The position numbers and the translations under genes are program-made. Of a stretch of 64,000 nucleotides of DNA, positions 9,778 to 18,274 are shown in pieces. Numbering within the stretch: the first letter of the stretch is position 1; each line of letters starts with the position of its first letter. The notes beneath the pieces are model-generated. The model worked only from the letters and a program-made list of their open reading frames with translations, did no database searches and had not been told where the DNA came from. Origin of the DNA: Candidatus Planktophila sp. (lineage in GTDB: Bacteria > Actinomycetota > Actinomycetes > Nanopelagicales > Nanopelagicaceae); contig JAUXRP010000017.1 of assembly GCA_030681675.1 (NCBI GenBank), positions 124,001 to 188,000 of the forward strand. The letters run 5' to 3'.

Positions 9778-12054
9778 ATGGGTACGCGTGAGAGAAGAGA
9801 GCGGTCGAACGAGAGCGATCGCGCTCTTCACTCACTTTTTTACAGCTCTGCAAACGAATACTTAAAAGTTAATGGCGAGAAAGGAGTAGCGCTAGCGGCA
9901 GTTGGTGGTTATGGTCGTGGAGAGCTTGCACCTGGCTCGGATCTGGACATTCTGATACTTCATCAAGGGCAATTTTCACATGAAAAACTCGCTGCATTTG
10001 TTAATGCTCTCCTTTACCCACTGTGGGATAAGTTCTCTGTCGATCACTCGGTACGGACACAAAGCGAGACTGGCAAAGCATCTACAAGTGATCTAAGAGT
10101 GGCACTTGGCTTACTCGATATCCGATTGATTGCCGGCGATGCCAGCATGGTTGCCAGTGTCTTATATGAAAACCTAAAGACATGGCAGAGAAATTCGCGC
10201 GCACGGCTTCCAGAGTTAAAAACTTCTATGGCCATTCGTCACGAGCGCTCAGGGGAGTTGGCCTATCTTCTTGAACCAGATTTAAAAGAGGCACGCGGGG
10301 GATTACGCGATATCAGTGCTCTGCGTGCTATTGCATTATCTGGCAGCGTTCCTGTGCCGCTTGAACGCATCAGTTGGGCTGAATCAACACTCAATAACGT
10401 GCGCGAAACGTTGCACACAACTACTGGGCGCAACAAAGATCGACTGCTTTTTCAAGAGCAGGACAAAGTTGCCTCTGCACTTGGTTATATCGATGCCGAT
10501 GCCATGATGAGCGAAGTCGCAAAAGCGGCACGGTTAGTTGATTATCTTCTTGAGTACACGTGGCATTTACTCGATCACAAAGGGCGAGATGGTCTAGGTC
10601 GTTATTTACGAAAACCTCGGACCGTTTCTGTGGCGAAAAACATTAGCGTCAGCAGTAATGAGATTGTCATCGACCCACTAATCTCATTTTCTAAAGATCG
10701 CGTTATCGGGCTACGTGCGGCGGCAACGGCTGCTCAGCTAGGTTTACCCATTGCACTGGAAACCTGTGCCCTGATTACCGAATCTCTGATAAATGGGAGC
10801 GGCACATTGCCGACTCCCTGGCCACGTGAGGCGAGAGAGAACCTTATTGCACTTATTGGCGCTGGCGAATCGATGGTTCGAATTTTTGAAAGCCTTGATC
10901 AAGAGGAGATAATTTTCTGGTGGATCCCTGAATGGCGCCCACTTCGATCTTTGGCTCAGCGAAATGCGCTGCATCATCACACTGTTGATCGACATATGGT
11001 TGAAACCGCTGTACAGGCCGCAAAGTTAACGAGAAAAGTACATAGACCGGATTTATTGCTTTTCGCAGCGCTCTTTCATGACATTGGTAAAGGAGAGATC
11101 GAAGATCACTCTGTTCGCGGAGAACGATTAATCGCTCCACTTGCTGCTCGAATAGGTTTCACATCAGCCGATGTCACTACACTTCAAATTTTAGTGAGGC
11201 ACCACCTTTTACTCTCTGCAACTGCAACGCGTCGTGATTTAGATGATCCAGCAACAATCGCTTCAATTATTGAAGTTATTCCCGATTTGAACACCCTTGA
11301 ACTCTTGCACGCTTTGAGCATCGCCGATGGGGAAGCGACAGGGAGTACAGGCTGGAGTGACTGGAAGGCATCTCTGGTGGGCGATCTAGTAAATCGAGTC
11401 AGACGCACAATGTCGGGATCTATGATTGCCGAGCAGCCGGCACTTACTCAAGAACAATTAGTGATGGCACAAACTGGCGTTTTAACGGTAAATCTTGCAC
11501 CTCACGCAAGTGGATACTCCATTGAAATTGTTTCACCCGATAAACCCGGCCTTCTTTCTCTAGTTGCAGGAGTGCTCAATACTGCGCGCTTAGATGTTAA
11601 ATCAGCGCGTACAAAGAGCCATGGACCATCGGCCGTAATGTACTGGATCGTTACGCCAGAGCCGCACGCTCCAGAGATGACGCAGGTAAAACTGCGAAAT
11701 GAGATTGTGAAGGCATTTGAAGATTCAACTCTTGTGGAGGAAAAATTGATTGCTCGCGCCAAGGCCTACGCAACAATTCCGAGTATTCCTGTACCGCCTC
11801 CTGAAATTGTTTATTTCAACAACGCGGCAACCGATGCCACGGTTATTGAGGTAAGAAGCCATGACCGACCCGGACTCCTATTTAGAATTGGTTCGGCGAT
11901 TACCCAATCTAGAGTCGATATTAATTCGGCAATAGTTACCACTTTAGGTGCTGAGGCGATCGATACCCTCTACGTCACTGAGCTAGGTGGGGGGGCTTTG
12001 AGCAGTGCGCGAGCTGAAGAGGTAACGGCGAAACTGCGCTTAGCCCTGAAGTAG
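9778..12054 (+). CDS. glnD: PII uridylyl/adenylyltransferase GlnD
   Basis: GlnD modifies and demodifies PII in response to glutamine. Domains in order: nucleotidyltransferase (AVGGYGRGELAPGSDLDIL, with the GS-x-x-D-x-D-type metal site), helical linker, HD hydrolase (HHTVDRHMVETA and LFAALFHDIGKGE), and two C-terminal ACT domains (about residues 585-660 and 690-758; each contains a DRPGLL- or DKPGLL-type turn). The frame is open from 9724 inside the PII gene, but ATG 9778 is chosen because it fits the domain start and has a TAAGAT hexamer 7 bases upstream. This gives 758 residues. Confidence 0.94.
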   Translation: MGTRERRERSNESDRALHSLFYSSANEYLKVNGEKGVALAAVGGYGRGELAPGSDLDILILHQGQFSHEKLAAFVNALLYPLWDKFSVDHSVRTQSETGKASTSDLRVALGLLDIRLIAGDASMVASVLYENLKTWQRNSRARLPELKTSMAIRHERSGELAYLLEPDLKEARGGLRDISALRAIALSGSVPVPLERISWAESTLNNVRETLHTTTGRNKDRLLFQEQDKVASALGYIDADAMMSEVAKAARLVDYLLEYTWHLLDHKGRDGLGRYLRKPRTVSVAKNISVSSNEIVIDPLISFSKDRVIGLRAAATAAQLGLPIALETCALITESLINGSGTLPTPWPREARENLIALIGAGESMVRIFESLDQEEIIFWWIPEWRPLRSLAQRNALHHHTVDRHMVETAVQAAKLTRKVHRPDLLLFAALFHDIGKGEIEDHSVRGERLIAPLAARIGFTSADVTTLQILVRHHLLLSATATRRDLDDPATIASIIEVIPDLNTLELLHALSIADGEATGSTGWSDWKASLVGDLVNRVRRTMSGSMIAEQPALTQEQLVMAQTGVLTVNLAPHASGYSIEIVSPDKPGLLSLVAGVLNTARLDVKSARTKSHGPSAVMYWIVTPEPHAPEMTQVKLRNEIVKAFEDSTLVEEKLIARAKAYATIPSIPVPPPEIVYFNNAATDATVIEVRSHDRPGLLFRIGSAITQSRVDINSAIVTTLGAEAIDTLYVTELGGGALSSARAEEVTAKLRLALK

Positions 12055-12066
12055 GCTTAGTGAACC

Positions 12067-13494
12067 ATGTTTGACACACTTACTACGCGCCTTAGTGCCA
12101 CGTTTACATCACTACGCACTCGCGGGAAAATATCTAAGGGCGATATTGAATCAACGTGTGCAGAGATTCGAGAGGCTCTACTTGAATCTGATGTGGCGCT
12201 AGAAGTTGTTGAGGTTTTTATAGCTCAAATATCGGTTAAAGCAACGGCTGCACTTGAAACAATTCAATCTGGTACTAGCCAAGCCAATGCAGTCTTCGAG
12301 ATTGTGAATGCTTCACTCATTGAAATACTTGGCGGTCAAACCCGCAGAGTACGTTTTTCAAAAAATCCACCAACGGTCATCATGTTGGCAGGTCTCCAAG
12401 GTGCGGGCAAAACTACTTTGGCTGGTAAATTGGCAAAATTCTATTCTGACCAGGGCAACACTCCCTTACTTGTCGCCTCTGATTTACAACGTCCAAATGC
12501 AGTGACCCAACTTCAAGTCGTAGGTGAGAGCGTTGGAATACCGGTTTTTGCGCCTGAAGTTGGTAATGGTGTGGGCGATCCTGTAGAAGTTGCGCGTGCA
12601 GGGGTGGCCTTTGCTAAAGCAAAGTTGTACAACATGGTTATCGTCGATACCGCTGGACGTTTAGGTGTTGATGCAGATTTAATGAAACAGGCAAGTGAAA
12701 TTCGCGATGCGATTAAACCAGATGAAATTTTATTTGTTGTTGATGCAATGATTGGCCAAGATGCCGTCCGCACTTCGCAGGCATTTCTAAATGGAGTTGG
12801 ATTTGATGGCGTTGTTTTAACTAAACTCGATGGAGATGCGCGCGGTGGTGCAGCACTTTCGATTGCATCATTGACAAAACGTCCAATTATGTTTGCTTCG
12901 ACCGGTGAAAAACTAACTGACTTTGATATTTTCTATCCAGAGCGAATGGCATCTCGAATTTTAGGCATGGGTGATGTTGCAACTCTGGCTGAATCTGCAA
13001 AGAAGGCATTTGATACTCAAACCTCTGCCAAACTAGAAGCAAAGTTTGCAAGTGGCGAGGATTTCACTCTGGAGGATTTCCTGGAGCAACTCAGTGCTAT
13101 GTCAAAGATGGGATCTATCTCTAAATTAATGGGGATGTTGCCAGGTTCTGGGGCGTTTAAAAAGCAGATAGAGGGCTTTGATGAGGGCGAAATTTCCCGC
13201 ACCACGGCAATTGTTCAATCGATGACTCCGAACGAGCGTCGGGAGCCAAAAATTCTCAATGGCTCTCGCAGAGCGCGTATCGCTTTGGGGGCTGGGCGCA
13301 AGGTTTCAGATGTCAATAATCTCGTAGATCGCTTTAGTGCGGCACAGAAGATGATGAAGCAGCTTCGAAACGGGGCGATGCCTGCTGGAATGAGCGGGAT
13401 GGGAATGCCACCAGTAAAAGCCCCAGTGAGCGCTCCTAAAAAGAAGTCTAAATCTGGTAATCCAGCTAAGCGTGCCCTTGAAGAGTCACAATAA
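12067..13494 (+). CDS. ffh: Signal recognition particle protein Ffh
   Basis: Ffh binds 4.5S RNA and signal peptides and targets nascent membrane proteins to FtsY. The 475-residue protein has an N domain, a G domain (G1 GLQGAGKTTLAGKLA, DTAGR, TKLDGDARGG) and a methionine-rich M domain from about residue 300, where SKMGSISKLMGMLPG and the RNA-binding SRRARIALGAG motif are seen. The C-terminal tail is Met/Gly/Lys-rich. It lies 12 bases after glnD. The 4.5S RNA gene is not recognisable in the window. Confidence 0.96.
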   Translation: MFDTLTTRLSATFTSLRTRGKISKGDIESTCAEIREALLESDVALEVVEVFIAQISVKATAALETIQSGTSQANAVFEIVNASLIEILGGQTRRVRFSKNPPTVIMLAGLQGAGKTTLAGKLAKFYSDQGNTPLLVASDLQRPNAVTQLQVVGESVGIPVFAPEVGNGVGDPVEVARAGVAFAKAKLYNMVIVDTAGRLGVDADLMKQASEIRDAIKPDEILFVVDAMIGQDAVRTSQAFLNGVGFDGVVLTKLDGDARGGAALSIASLTKRPIMFASTGEKLTDFDIFYPERMASRILGMGDVATLAESAKKAFDTQTSAKLEAKFASGEDFTLEDFLEQLSAMSKMGSISKLMGMLPGSGAFKKQIEGFDEGEISRTTAIVQSMTPNERREPKILNGSRRARIALGAGRKVSDVNNLVDRFSAAQKMMKQLRNGAMPAGMSGMGMPPVKAPVSAPKKKSKSGNPAKRALEESQ

Positions 13495-13538
13495 GGGATT
13501 TCGCGTATTTAGGCTCTAGATGGCAGAATGAGCACCCT

Positions 13539-13567
13539 GTTGAAGAGGCCCTCTACCCTCTCTCAAC
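13539..13567 (+). promoter_or_regulatory. Stem-loop in the ffh-rpsP spacer
   Basis: GTTGAAGAGG (13539-13548) can pair with CCTCT-C-TCAAC (13557-13567) with one bulged C and an 8-base loop. No T-run follows, so it is not an obvious terminator. It lies in the 162-base spacer, upstream of the rpsP ribosome binding site, and may be part of the rpsP leader. Nothing else recognisable is in this spacer. Confidence 0.35.
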
Positions 13568-13656
13568 ATCCATAAGACCGATAGTTGCATCGATTTCTCC
13601 ACGCACCCCGCTGTGGTCGAAGAGATATGACATACATACAACAGGAGATACCTTTC

Positions 13657-14259
13657 TTGGCTACAAAAATTCGTTTAATGCGCATGGGCAAAATCCGCAC
13701 ACCGTTTTTCCGCGTCGTGGTCTCTGACTCACGCAAAGCACGCAACGGTCTTTCGATTGAAGAGATCGGTCGTTATGTTCCAGGACAAGAGCCATCTCTT
13801 ATTGAGATTAACTCAGAGCGCGCTCTGTACTGGCTCGGTGTTGGAGCTCAACCATCCGAGGCAGTAGAGGCGCTTCTGAAAATTACTGGAGATTGGCAAA
13901 AGCATAAAGGACTTCCAGGAACTGAGGGCACTCTTCGCGTTGCAGCACCACGAGTAGGAAAGCATGTTGCCTACGAGGCTGCAGTTAAGAATGCAATGGA
14001 TGAGCCTAAAGAGGGCGCAACAACATTAAAGAAGAAGGCGCAGGAGAAGTTAGCTGCAAAGGCGAACCCGGTGGAAGCTGTGTCCGAACCAGAAAAAATT
14101 CTAGAGTCGTCCGAGGTTCCAGCTGAAGTTGTGACTACCGAAGCAGTGCTTGAGACACCAGCTCCAGAGGTGACTGCAGAAGTTGTGGTTGTGTCCGAGG
14201 TTCCAGCCCCAGAAGTGACTACAGATGTTGTAGTTGAAACAGAAGCGGTTGCCGAATAA
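13657..14259 (+). CDS. rpsP: 30S ribosomal protein S16 with long acidic tail
   Basis: The first roughly 85 residues are canonical S16 ([51 protein letters not shown]). TTG at 13657 is chosen over an upstream frame extension because it gives the conserved N-terminus and has AGGAG at 13643-13647. Actinobacterial S16 often has a C-terminal extension, but here it reaches 200 residues. After a Lys-rich stretch ([12 protein letters not shown]), the last 65 or so residues are a low-complexity Val/Glu/Pro/Ala/Thr tail with repeated EVPA and PAPEVT units and strong negative charge, unusual for a ribosomal protein. Confidence 0.93.
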   Translation: MATKIRLMRMGKIRTPFFRVVVSDSRKARNGLSIEEIGRYVPGQEPSLIEINSERALYWLGVGAQPSEAVEALLKITGDWQKHKGLPGTEGTLRVAAPRVGKHVAYEAAVKNAMDEPKEGATTLKKKAQEKLAAKANPVEAVSEPEKILESSEVPAEVVTTEAVLETPAPEVTAEVVVVSEVPAPEVTTDVVVETEAVAE

Positions 14260-14261
14260 TT

Positions 14262-14501
14262 ATGATGGATGAGGCCCTCGAGCATTTAGTAAAAGGGATC
14301 GTCGATAATCCCGATGATGTCGTCGTTACTGAAAAGACGCATCGTCGTGGAACAACTCTTGAGGTTCGTGTAAATCCTGAAGATATCGGCAAAGTAATTG
14401 GACGCAATGGTCGCACCGCTAAAGCGCTGCGCACTGTTGTTAGCGCGCTCGCAGGTCGCACAGTACGTGTGGATCTTGTCGAGAGCGACGAACCTAATTA
14501 A
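14262..14501 (+). CDS. khpA: KH-domain RNA-binding protein KhpA
   Basis: A 79-residue single KH-domain protein of the YlqC/KhpA family, encoded between rpsP and rimM in Gram-positive bacteria. The KH signature is EDIGKVIGRNGRTAKALRT, with the GxxG loop as GRNG. Homologues bind RNA and, with the Jag/KhpB protein, affect cell elongation and division. The start may be ATG 14262 or the adjacent ATG 14265. It follows rpsP by 2 bases and is surely co-transcribed. Confidence 0.92.
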   Translation: MMDEALEHLVKGIVDNPDDVVVTEKTHRRGTTLEVRVNPEDIGKVIGRNGRTAKALRTVVSALAGRTVRVDLVESDEPN

Positions 14502-14519
14502 GTAACGTCTTAAATAGCC

Positions 14520-15023
14520 ATGCGATTACTCGTAGGGCGAATTGGTCGAGCCCATGGAATCCTGGGTGAAGCGACTATTGAAGTTCGAAGTGATGATCCA
14601 GATACTCGCTTTGCCGTCGGTGAAAAACTGCAAAGTGACGAGCATGGGGTTTTAACAATCACTTCAGGGCGAGTGCATAATGGAATTTTGCTCTTGGGTT
14701 TTGCCGGCTACAACGATCGAAATCAGATTGAAAAACTTCGCAATACGCTTTTGTACGCCGAAGTTAATATTAATGAAGTTCGCGAGGATGCCGATGAATA
14801 CCACGTCCTCCAGTTAATTGGTTGCCAAGCTTTTCTTGAAAATGGTCTTCTATTTGGTGAGGTTACCGATGTCATTAATCTGCCAAGCCAAGATTTATTA
14901 GCCATTAAAACTCAACACAACGAAGTGTTAATTCCATTTGTTCATCAACTTGTGCCAATAGTAGATATCACGGCAAAACGTTTAGTTGTAATACCTCCTA
15001 TTATGAGCGAGGTTACGACATGA
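14520..15023 (+). CDS. rimM: 16S rRNA processing protein RimM
   Basis: RimM is a chaperone for assembly of the 30S head around S19. The 167-residue protein shows the N-terminal RimM barrel (VGRIGRAHGILGEATIEVRSDDPDTRF) and the C-terminal PRC-barrel (ANV-type replaced by DLLAIKTQHNEVLIPFV and PPIM near the end). The gene overlaps trmD by 4 bases (ATGA). It sits in the standard rpsP-khpA-rimM-trmD order. Confidence 0.94.
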   Translation: MRLLVGRIGRAHGILGEATIEVRSDDPDTRFAVGEKLQSDEHGVLTITSGRVHNGILLLGFAGYNDRNQIEKLRNTLLYAEVNINEVREDADEYHVLQLIGCQAFLENGLLFGEVTDVINLPSQDLLAIKTQHNEVLIPFVHQLVPIVDITAKRLVVIPPIMSEVTT

Positions 15024-15703
15024 AAATAGAGGCTGTAACAATCTTCCCCGATTATTTTGCGCCACTAAAATTGTCGTTGTTAGGCAAAGCAAGTGAGGCT
15101 GGAATAGTTGAGTTTCATATTCATGATTTGCGTAGTTATGCAGATAATAATCACCATGCAGTGGATGACACACCTTACGGCGGCGGTGCTGGAATGGTGA
15201 TGCTGCCTGAAGTTTGGGGATTGGCTCTTGATCCACTGATGGTTGAAGACACTGATTTAATTATTCTAACTCCAGCCGGAAAGCGATTTAATCAACCCAT
15301 GGCGGAAGCTTTATCTTCAGCTTCACACATTGTATTTGCCTGTGGTCGTTATGAAGGTATCGATGATCGAGTTCGCCAACACTATTCAACGCAACTCTAT
15401 TCATCGAGAAATATCCGTGTGCATGAAGTTTCGATTGGCGATTATGTTTTAGGCGGGGGCGAAGTTGCATCCTTAGTCATGATTGAAGCAATTACACGTC
15501 TTTTACCTGGTGTGCTTGGAAACCCACTATCTTTGAATGAGGAGTCACATAACGAAGATGGCTACCTCGAGTACCCAAACTTTACTAAACCATCAAACTG
15601 GCGAGATATCCCTGTTCCTGAGATTTTATTAGGTGGAAATCATGGAGAAATCGCTAAGTGGCGTGCTGAACAAGCCAGAAAACGCGCCGAAAAAAATATC
15701 TAA
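15020..15703 (+). CDS. trmD: tRNA (guanine-37-N1)-methyltransferase TrmD
   Basis: TrmD methylates G37 next to the anticodon and prevents frameshifting. The 227-residue protein carries the SPOUT trefoil-knot motifs: DDTPYGGGAGMVM, LTPAGKRFNQPMAEALS, CGRYEGIDDRV and IGDYVLGGGEVASLVMIEA. The start overlaps rimM. The gene rplS, which normally follows trmD, is not here; a desaturase gene comes next, so the conserved order breaks at this point. Confidence 0.96.
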   Translation: MKIEAVTIFPDYFAPLKLSLLGKASEAGIVEFHIHDLRSYADNNHHAVDDTPYGGGAGMVMLPEVWGLALDPLMVEDTDLIILTPAGKRFNQPMAEALSSASHIVFACGRYEGIDDRVRQHYSTQLYSSRNIRVHEVSIGDYVLGGGEVASLVMIEAITRLLPGVLGNPLSLNEESHNEDGYLEYPNFTKPSNWRDIPVPEILLGGNHGEIAKWRAEQARKRAEKNI

Positions 15704-15740
15704 CTCGCTAGTAATGCCGGTTTTACCATAACGTTAGCTC

Positions 15741-16709
15741 ATGGGTAATGAAGCCGATGAGATTCAAGCACGGTTAATTCGCGATCTCGAACCAGTAGTC
15801 ACAGTTGAACTCGAACGGCATTTAAGCGTTCAAAAGAACTGGTATCCACACGAGTATGTCCCATGGTCGGAGGGCAGGAATTTTGCTGGTCCACTCAATG
15901 GTGATGCGTGGGAGGCAAAAGATTCACGATTAACTCCCGTTGCTCAAGACTCTTTAGTTTTAAATCTTTTAACCGAAGACAATTTGCCGAGTTATCACAC
16001 AGAGATTGCTATCTCTATGGGCCGCGATGGGGCATGGGGAACATGGATTGAACGCTGGACTGCCGAAGAGGCGCGCCACAGCATTGTTATTCGTGATTAC
16101 TTAATGGCGACTCGTGGAGTTGATCCGTATGAACTCGAAGATCTGCGCTTGGCCCATATGTCATTGGGTTATCAAACGCCGTATGAAAACGATATGGTGC
16201 ACACAATCGCTTATGTCTCTTTCCAAGAGCTAGCCACACGTATTTCGCATCGAAATACCGGCAAGATTTCAAATGATCCGATCGCTGAAAACATGATGCA
16301 ACGTATCGCTTTAGATGAAAATCTTCACATGCTTTTCTATCGTAATACTCTCAGCGCAGCGTTAGATCTGGAGCCTAATGCGACGATGCGAGCAATTACC
16401 GACGTAGTAACTAACTTTGGAATGCCTGGTGCGAACATGCCAGGCTTTGGTCGCAAGGCGGTGCAGATTGCACTGGCTGGAATTTATGACATGCAGCAGC
16501 ATTTGGATGAGGTCATTGCACCGGTTTTGCGTGCATGGAAGATTTTTGAACGTACTGATCTGACTGGAGATGGCCTTAAAGCTCGTGATGATTTAGCTTT
16601 CTTCCTTGATAAAACTGCACAGGAGGCCAGTCGCTTTAATGAAAAACGTGAAGTTTATTTTGAACGTTTGGTTGCACGGGGGCAGGAGCCGCACCGGCTC
16701 TTGAAATAA
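15741..16709 (+). CDS. Acyl-ACP desaturase (ferritin-like diiron, DesA family)
   Basis: A 322-residue soluble diiron fatty-acyl desaturase of the type represented by mycobacterial DesA1/DesA2 and plant stearoyl-ACP desaturase. It introduces a double bond in acyl-ACP using oxygen and ferredoxin. Candidate iron ligands are in LLTEDNLPSYHTE, TAEEARHSIVIRDYL (ExxH), VSFQELATRISHR and ALDENLHMLFYRN (ExxH). A TAACGT hexamer (15729-15734) is 6 bases before ATG 15741 with no ribosome binding site, suggesting its own leaderless promoter. It is unrelated in function to trmD upstream or the amine genes downstream. Confidence 0.87.
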   Translation: MGNEADEIQARLIRDLEPVVTVELERHLSVQKNWYPHEYVPWSEGRNFAGPLNGDAWEAKDSRLTPVAQDSLVLNLLTEDNLPSYHTEIAISMGRDGAWGTWIERWTAEEARHSIVIRDYLMATRGVDPYELEDLRLAHMSLGYQTPYENDMVHTIAYVSFQELATRISHRNTGKISNDPIAENMMQRIALDENLHMLFYRNTLSAALDLEPNATMRAITDVVTNFGMPGANMPGFGRKAVQIALAGIYDMQQHLDEVIAPVLRAWKIFERTDLTGDGLKARDDLAFFLDKTAQEASRFNEKREVYFERLVARGQEPHRLLK

Positions 16710-16742
16710 TTGGGCTAAGTAAGTAACCTTGTAGGGATTAGG

Positions 16743-17540
16743 ATGAGAATGAAAGAGTTAAAGAATAAAGTTGCGCTTGTAACGGGTGCGGGCCGAGGCA
16801 TTGGTCGAGCAATCAGTATCGCATTAGCGCAGGAAGGCGCTCAACTCATTCTTACTGGAAGAGATATGTCGGCCCTGAATGAAACGTCTCGAATAATCAC
16901 TGAATTGAAGTGCGGACCTGCTCCTTATGTCTCACACATGGATGTTTTGAACTCAACAGAAATACAGCAGTGTGTTAATTCATCGCTAGAGATTTACGGT
17001 CAGATTGATATCTTAGTTAACAACAGTGGAATAACTGGAAAATCCGCTCGTTTGTGGGAGCTCAGTGAGGCTGAATGGGATGAGGGAATTGATACGAATC
17101 TGAAAGCACCATTCTTAGTTTCTAAAGCCGTTATACCTTCAATGCTTGAGCGCAAAACTGGATCGATTATCTTCATCGGCTCTATTACTGGAAAACGACC
17201 GCTCATTGACCGCAGTGTCTATGCCGCGTCAAAACTTGGCATGGTAGGAATGATGCGAACTTTAGCTTTAGAGCTTGCTAGGCATAACATTCGGGTAAAT
17301 CTCATTTCACCTGGCTTTGTTGAAGGGCCACGCCTTGATGGTGTAATCGCCCAAGTTGCCAGTCGAGAAAGCGTTTCGCCGCAAGAGATGAATACGAAGT
17401 GGCAGGAAATGGTTCCTACAGGAAAATTTATTTCACCAGAAAACATTGCACAGGGAGTTTTATTTTTTGCAAGTGAAAGATCTGGCGGTACGACCGGTGA
17501 GGATCTCAATATTTCAGGTGGATTAGTGATGTATTCATGA
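16743..17540 (+). CDS. SDR-family NAD(P)-dependent oxidoreductase
   Basis: A 265-residue short-chain dehydrogenase/reductase. It has the nucleotide-binding TGAGRGIGRAISIALA, the structural NNSG motif (LVNNSGITG), the catalytic YxxxK as YAASKLG, and a Ser in FIGSITG. The C-terminal SGG of the family is SGGLVMYS. The substrate cannot be read from sequence. The stop overlaps the next gene, a class I glutamine amidotransferase, by 4 bases, so both probably serve the amine/gamma-glutamyl cluster. The start may be ATG 16743 or ATG 16749. Confidence 0.85.
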   Translation: MRMKELKNKVALVTGAGRGIGRAISIALAQEGAQLILTGRDMSALNETSRIITELKCGPAPYVSHMDVLNSTEIQQCVNSSLEIYGQIDILVNNSGITGKSARLWELSEAEWDEGIDTNLKAPFLVSKAVIPSMLERKTGSIIFIGSITGKRPLIDRSVYAASKLGMVGMMRTLALELARHNIRVNLISPGFVEGPRLDGVIAQVASRESVSPQEMNTKWQEMVPTGKFISPENIAQGVLFFASERSGGTTGEDLNISGGLVMYS

Positions 17541-18274
17541 GTCAGGTAACAAAGCGTGTAATTTTTATAGAGCATGACCATGTCAGTGCGGGTGGTCCGA
17601 TCTGGGCGCAGTTCGAGAGACGGGGTTATGAAATTTCGCGATTCATTATCGTCGATGAGGAAAATGCTAAAACTCCCAATGTGAGTCCAGAGTGGCCGGA
17701 TTTACTTACCTTTGACGTAGTGGTCTTAATGGGTGCTCCATATGCAGCTTACGATGATGCGCGAATTGGAAACTGGCTTTTACCTCAAGTTCAAAAGATG
17801 CGAGAGGTTCATAACGCTGGCATTCCTATCATGGGAATTTGTTTTGGCGGCCAACTTATGTCACGGGTATTAGGCGGTACGGTTTCACGCTCTCCTCGCG
17901 GTGAACTTGGATGGTTTGAAATTGAGAGCGTTGATGAGACCCTTGTACCGCGTGGACCGTGGTTTCAATATCACTGGGATCGATTTACATTTCCGCCGGG
18001 TTCTACTGAAATCGCTCGCAATGAACTATGTCCACAGGCTTATGTATTTGGACGCACCTTTGGAGTGCAGTTTCACCCTGAGATTGACCTACATGTTTTA
18101 GATATGTGGCTTGCAATGGAGGGCGGAGTTGCCGAAGTTGAGGCTGAAGGTGTGGATGTTGAAGAGTTACGAAAGCAGACGAAATCATTGGAGTTAGAAA
18201 GCAATCAGCGCGGCTACGACTTAGTTGATCAATTTCTTGATCGAGTCGCGACCGCGCCGATAGTACGTATCTAA
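17537..18274 (+). CDS. Class I glutamine amidotransferase-like hydrolase
   Basis: A 245-residue stand-alone GATase1 domain similar to the amidotransferase part of GMP synthase. The nucleophile lies in GICFGGQLMSR (Cys) and the His-Glu pair in FGVQFHPEID, so the catalytic triad looks complete. No synthase domain is attached. Stand-alone members near glutamine-synthetase-like ligases act as gamma-glutamyl-amine hydrolases (PuuD-like role). Given the neighbours (aldehyde dehydrogenase, GS-like ligase, amine permease), removal of the gamma-glutamyl group is the likely job. It starts inside the SDR stop and its stop overlaps that of the convergent aldehyde dehydrogenase. Confidence 0.8.
   Translation: MSQVTKRVIFIEHDHVSAGGPIWAQFERRGYEISRFIIVDEENAKTPNVSPEWPDLLTFDVVVLMGAPYAAYDDARIGNWLLPQVQKMREVHNAGIPIMGICFGGQLMSRVLGGTVSRSPRGELGWFEIESVDETLVPRGPWFQYHWDRFTFPPGSTEIARNELCPQAYVFGRTFGVQFHPEIDLHVLDMWLAMEGGVAEVEAEGVDVEELRKQTKSLELESNQRGYDLVDQFLDRVATAPIVRI

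Noticed and set aside
13585-13656. Upstream extension of rpsP
   Set aside because: S16 homology starts at the TTG at 13657, which has an AGGAG site 9 bases before it.
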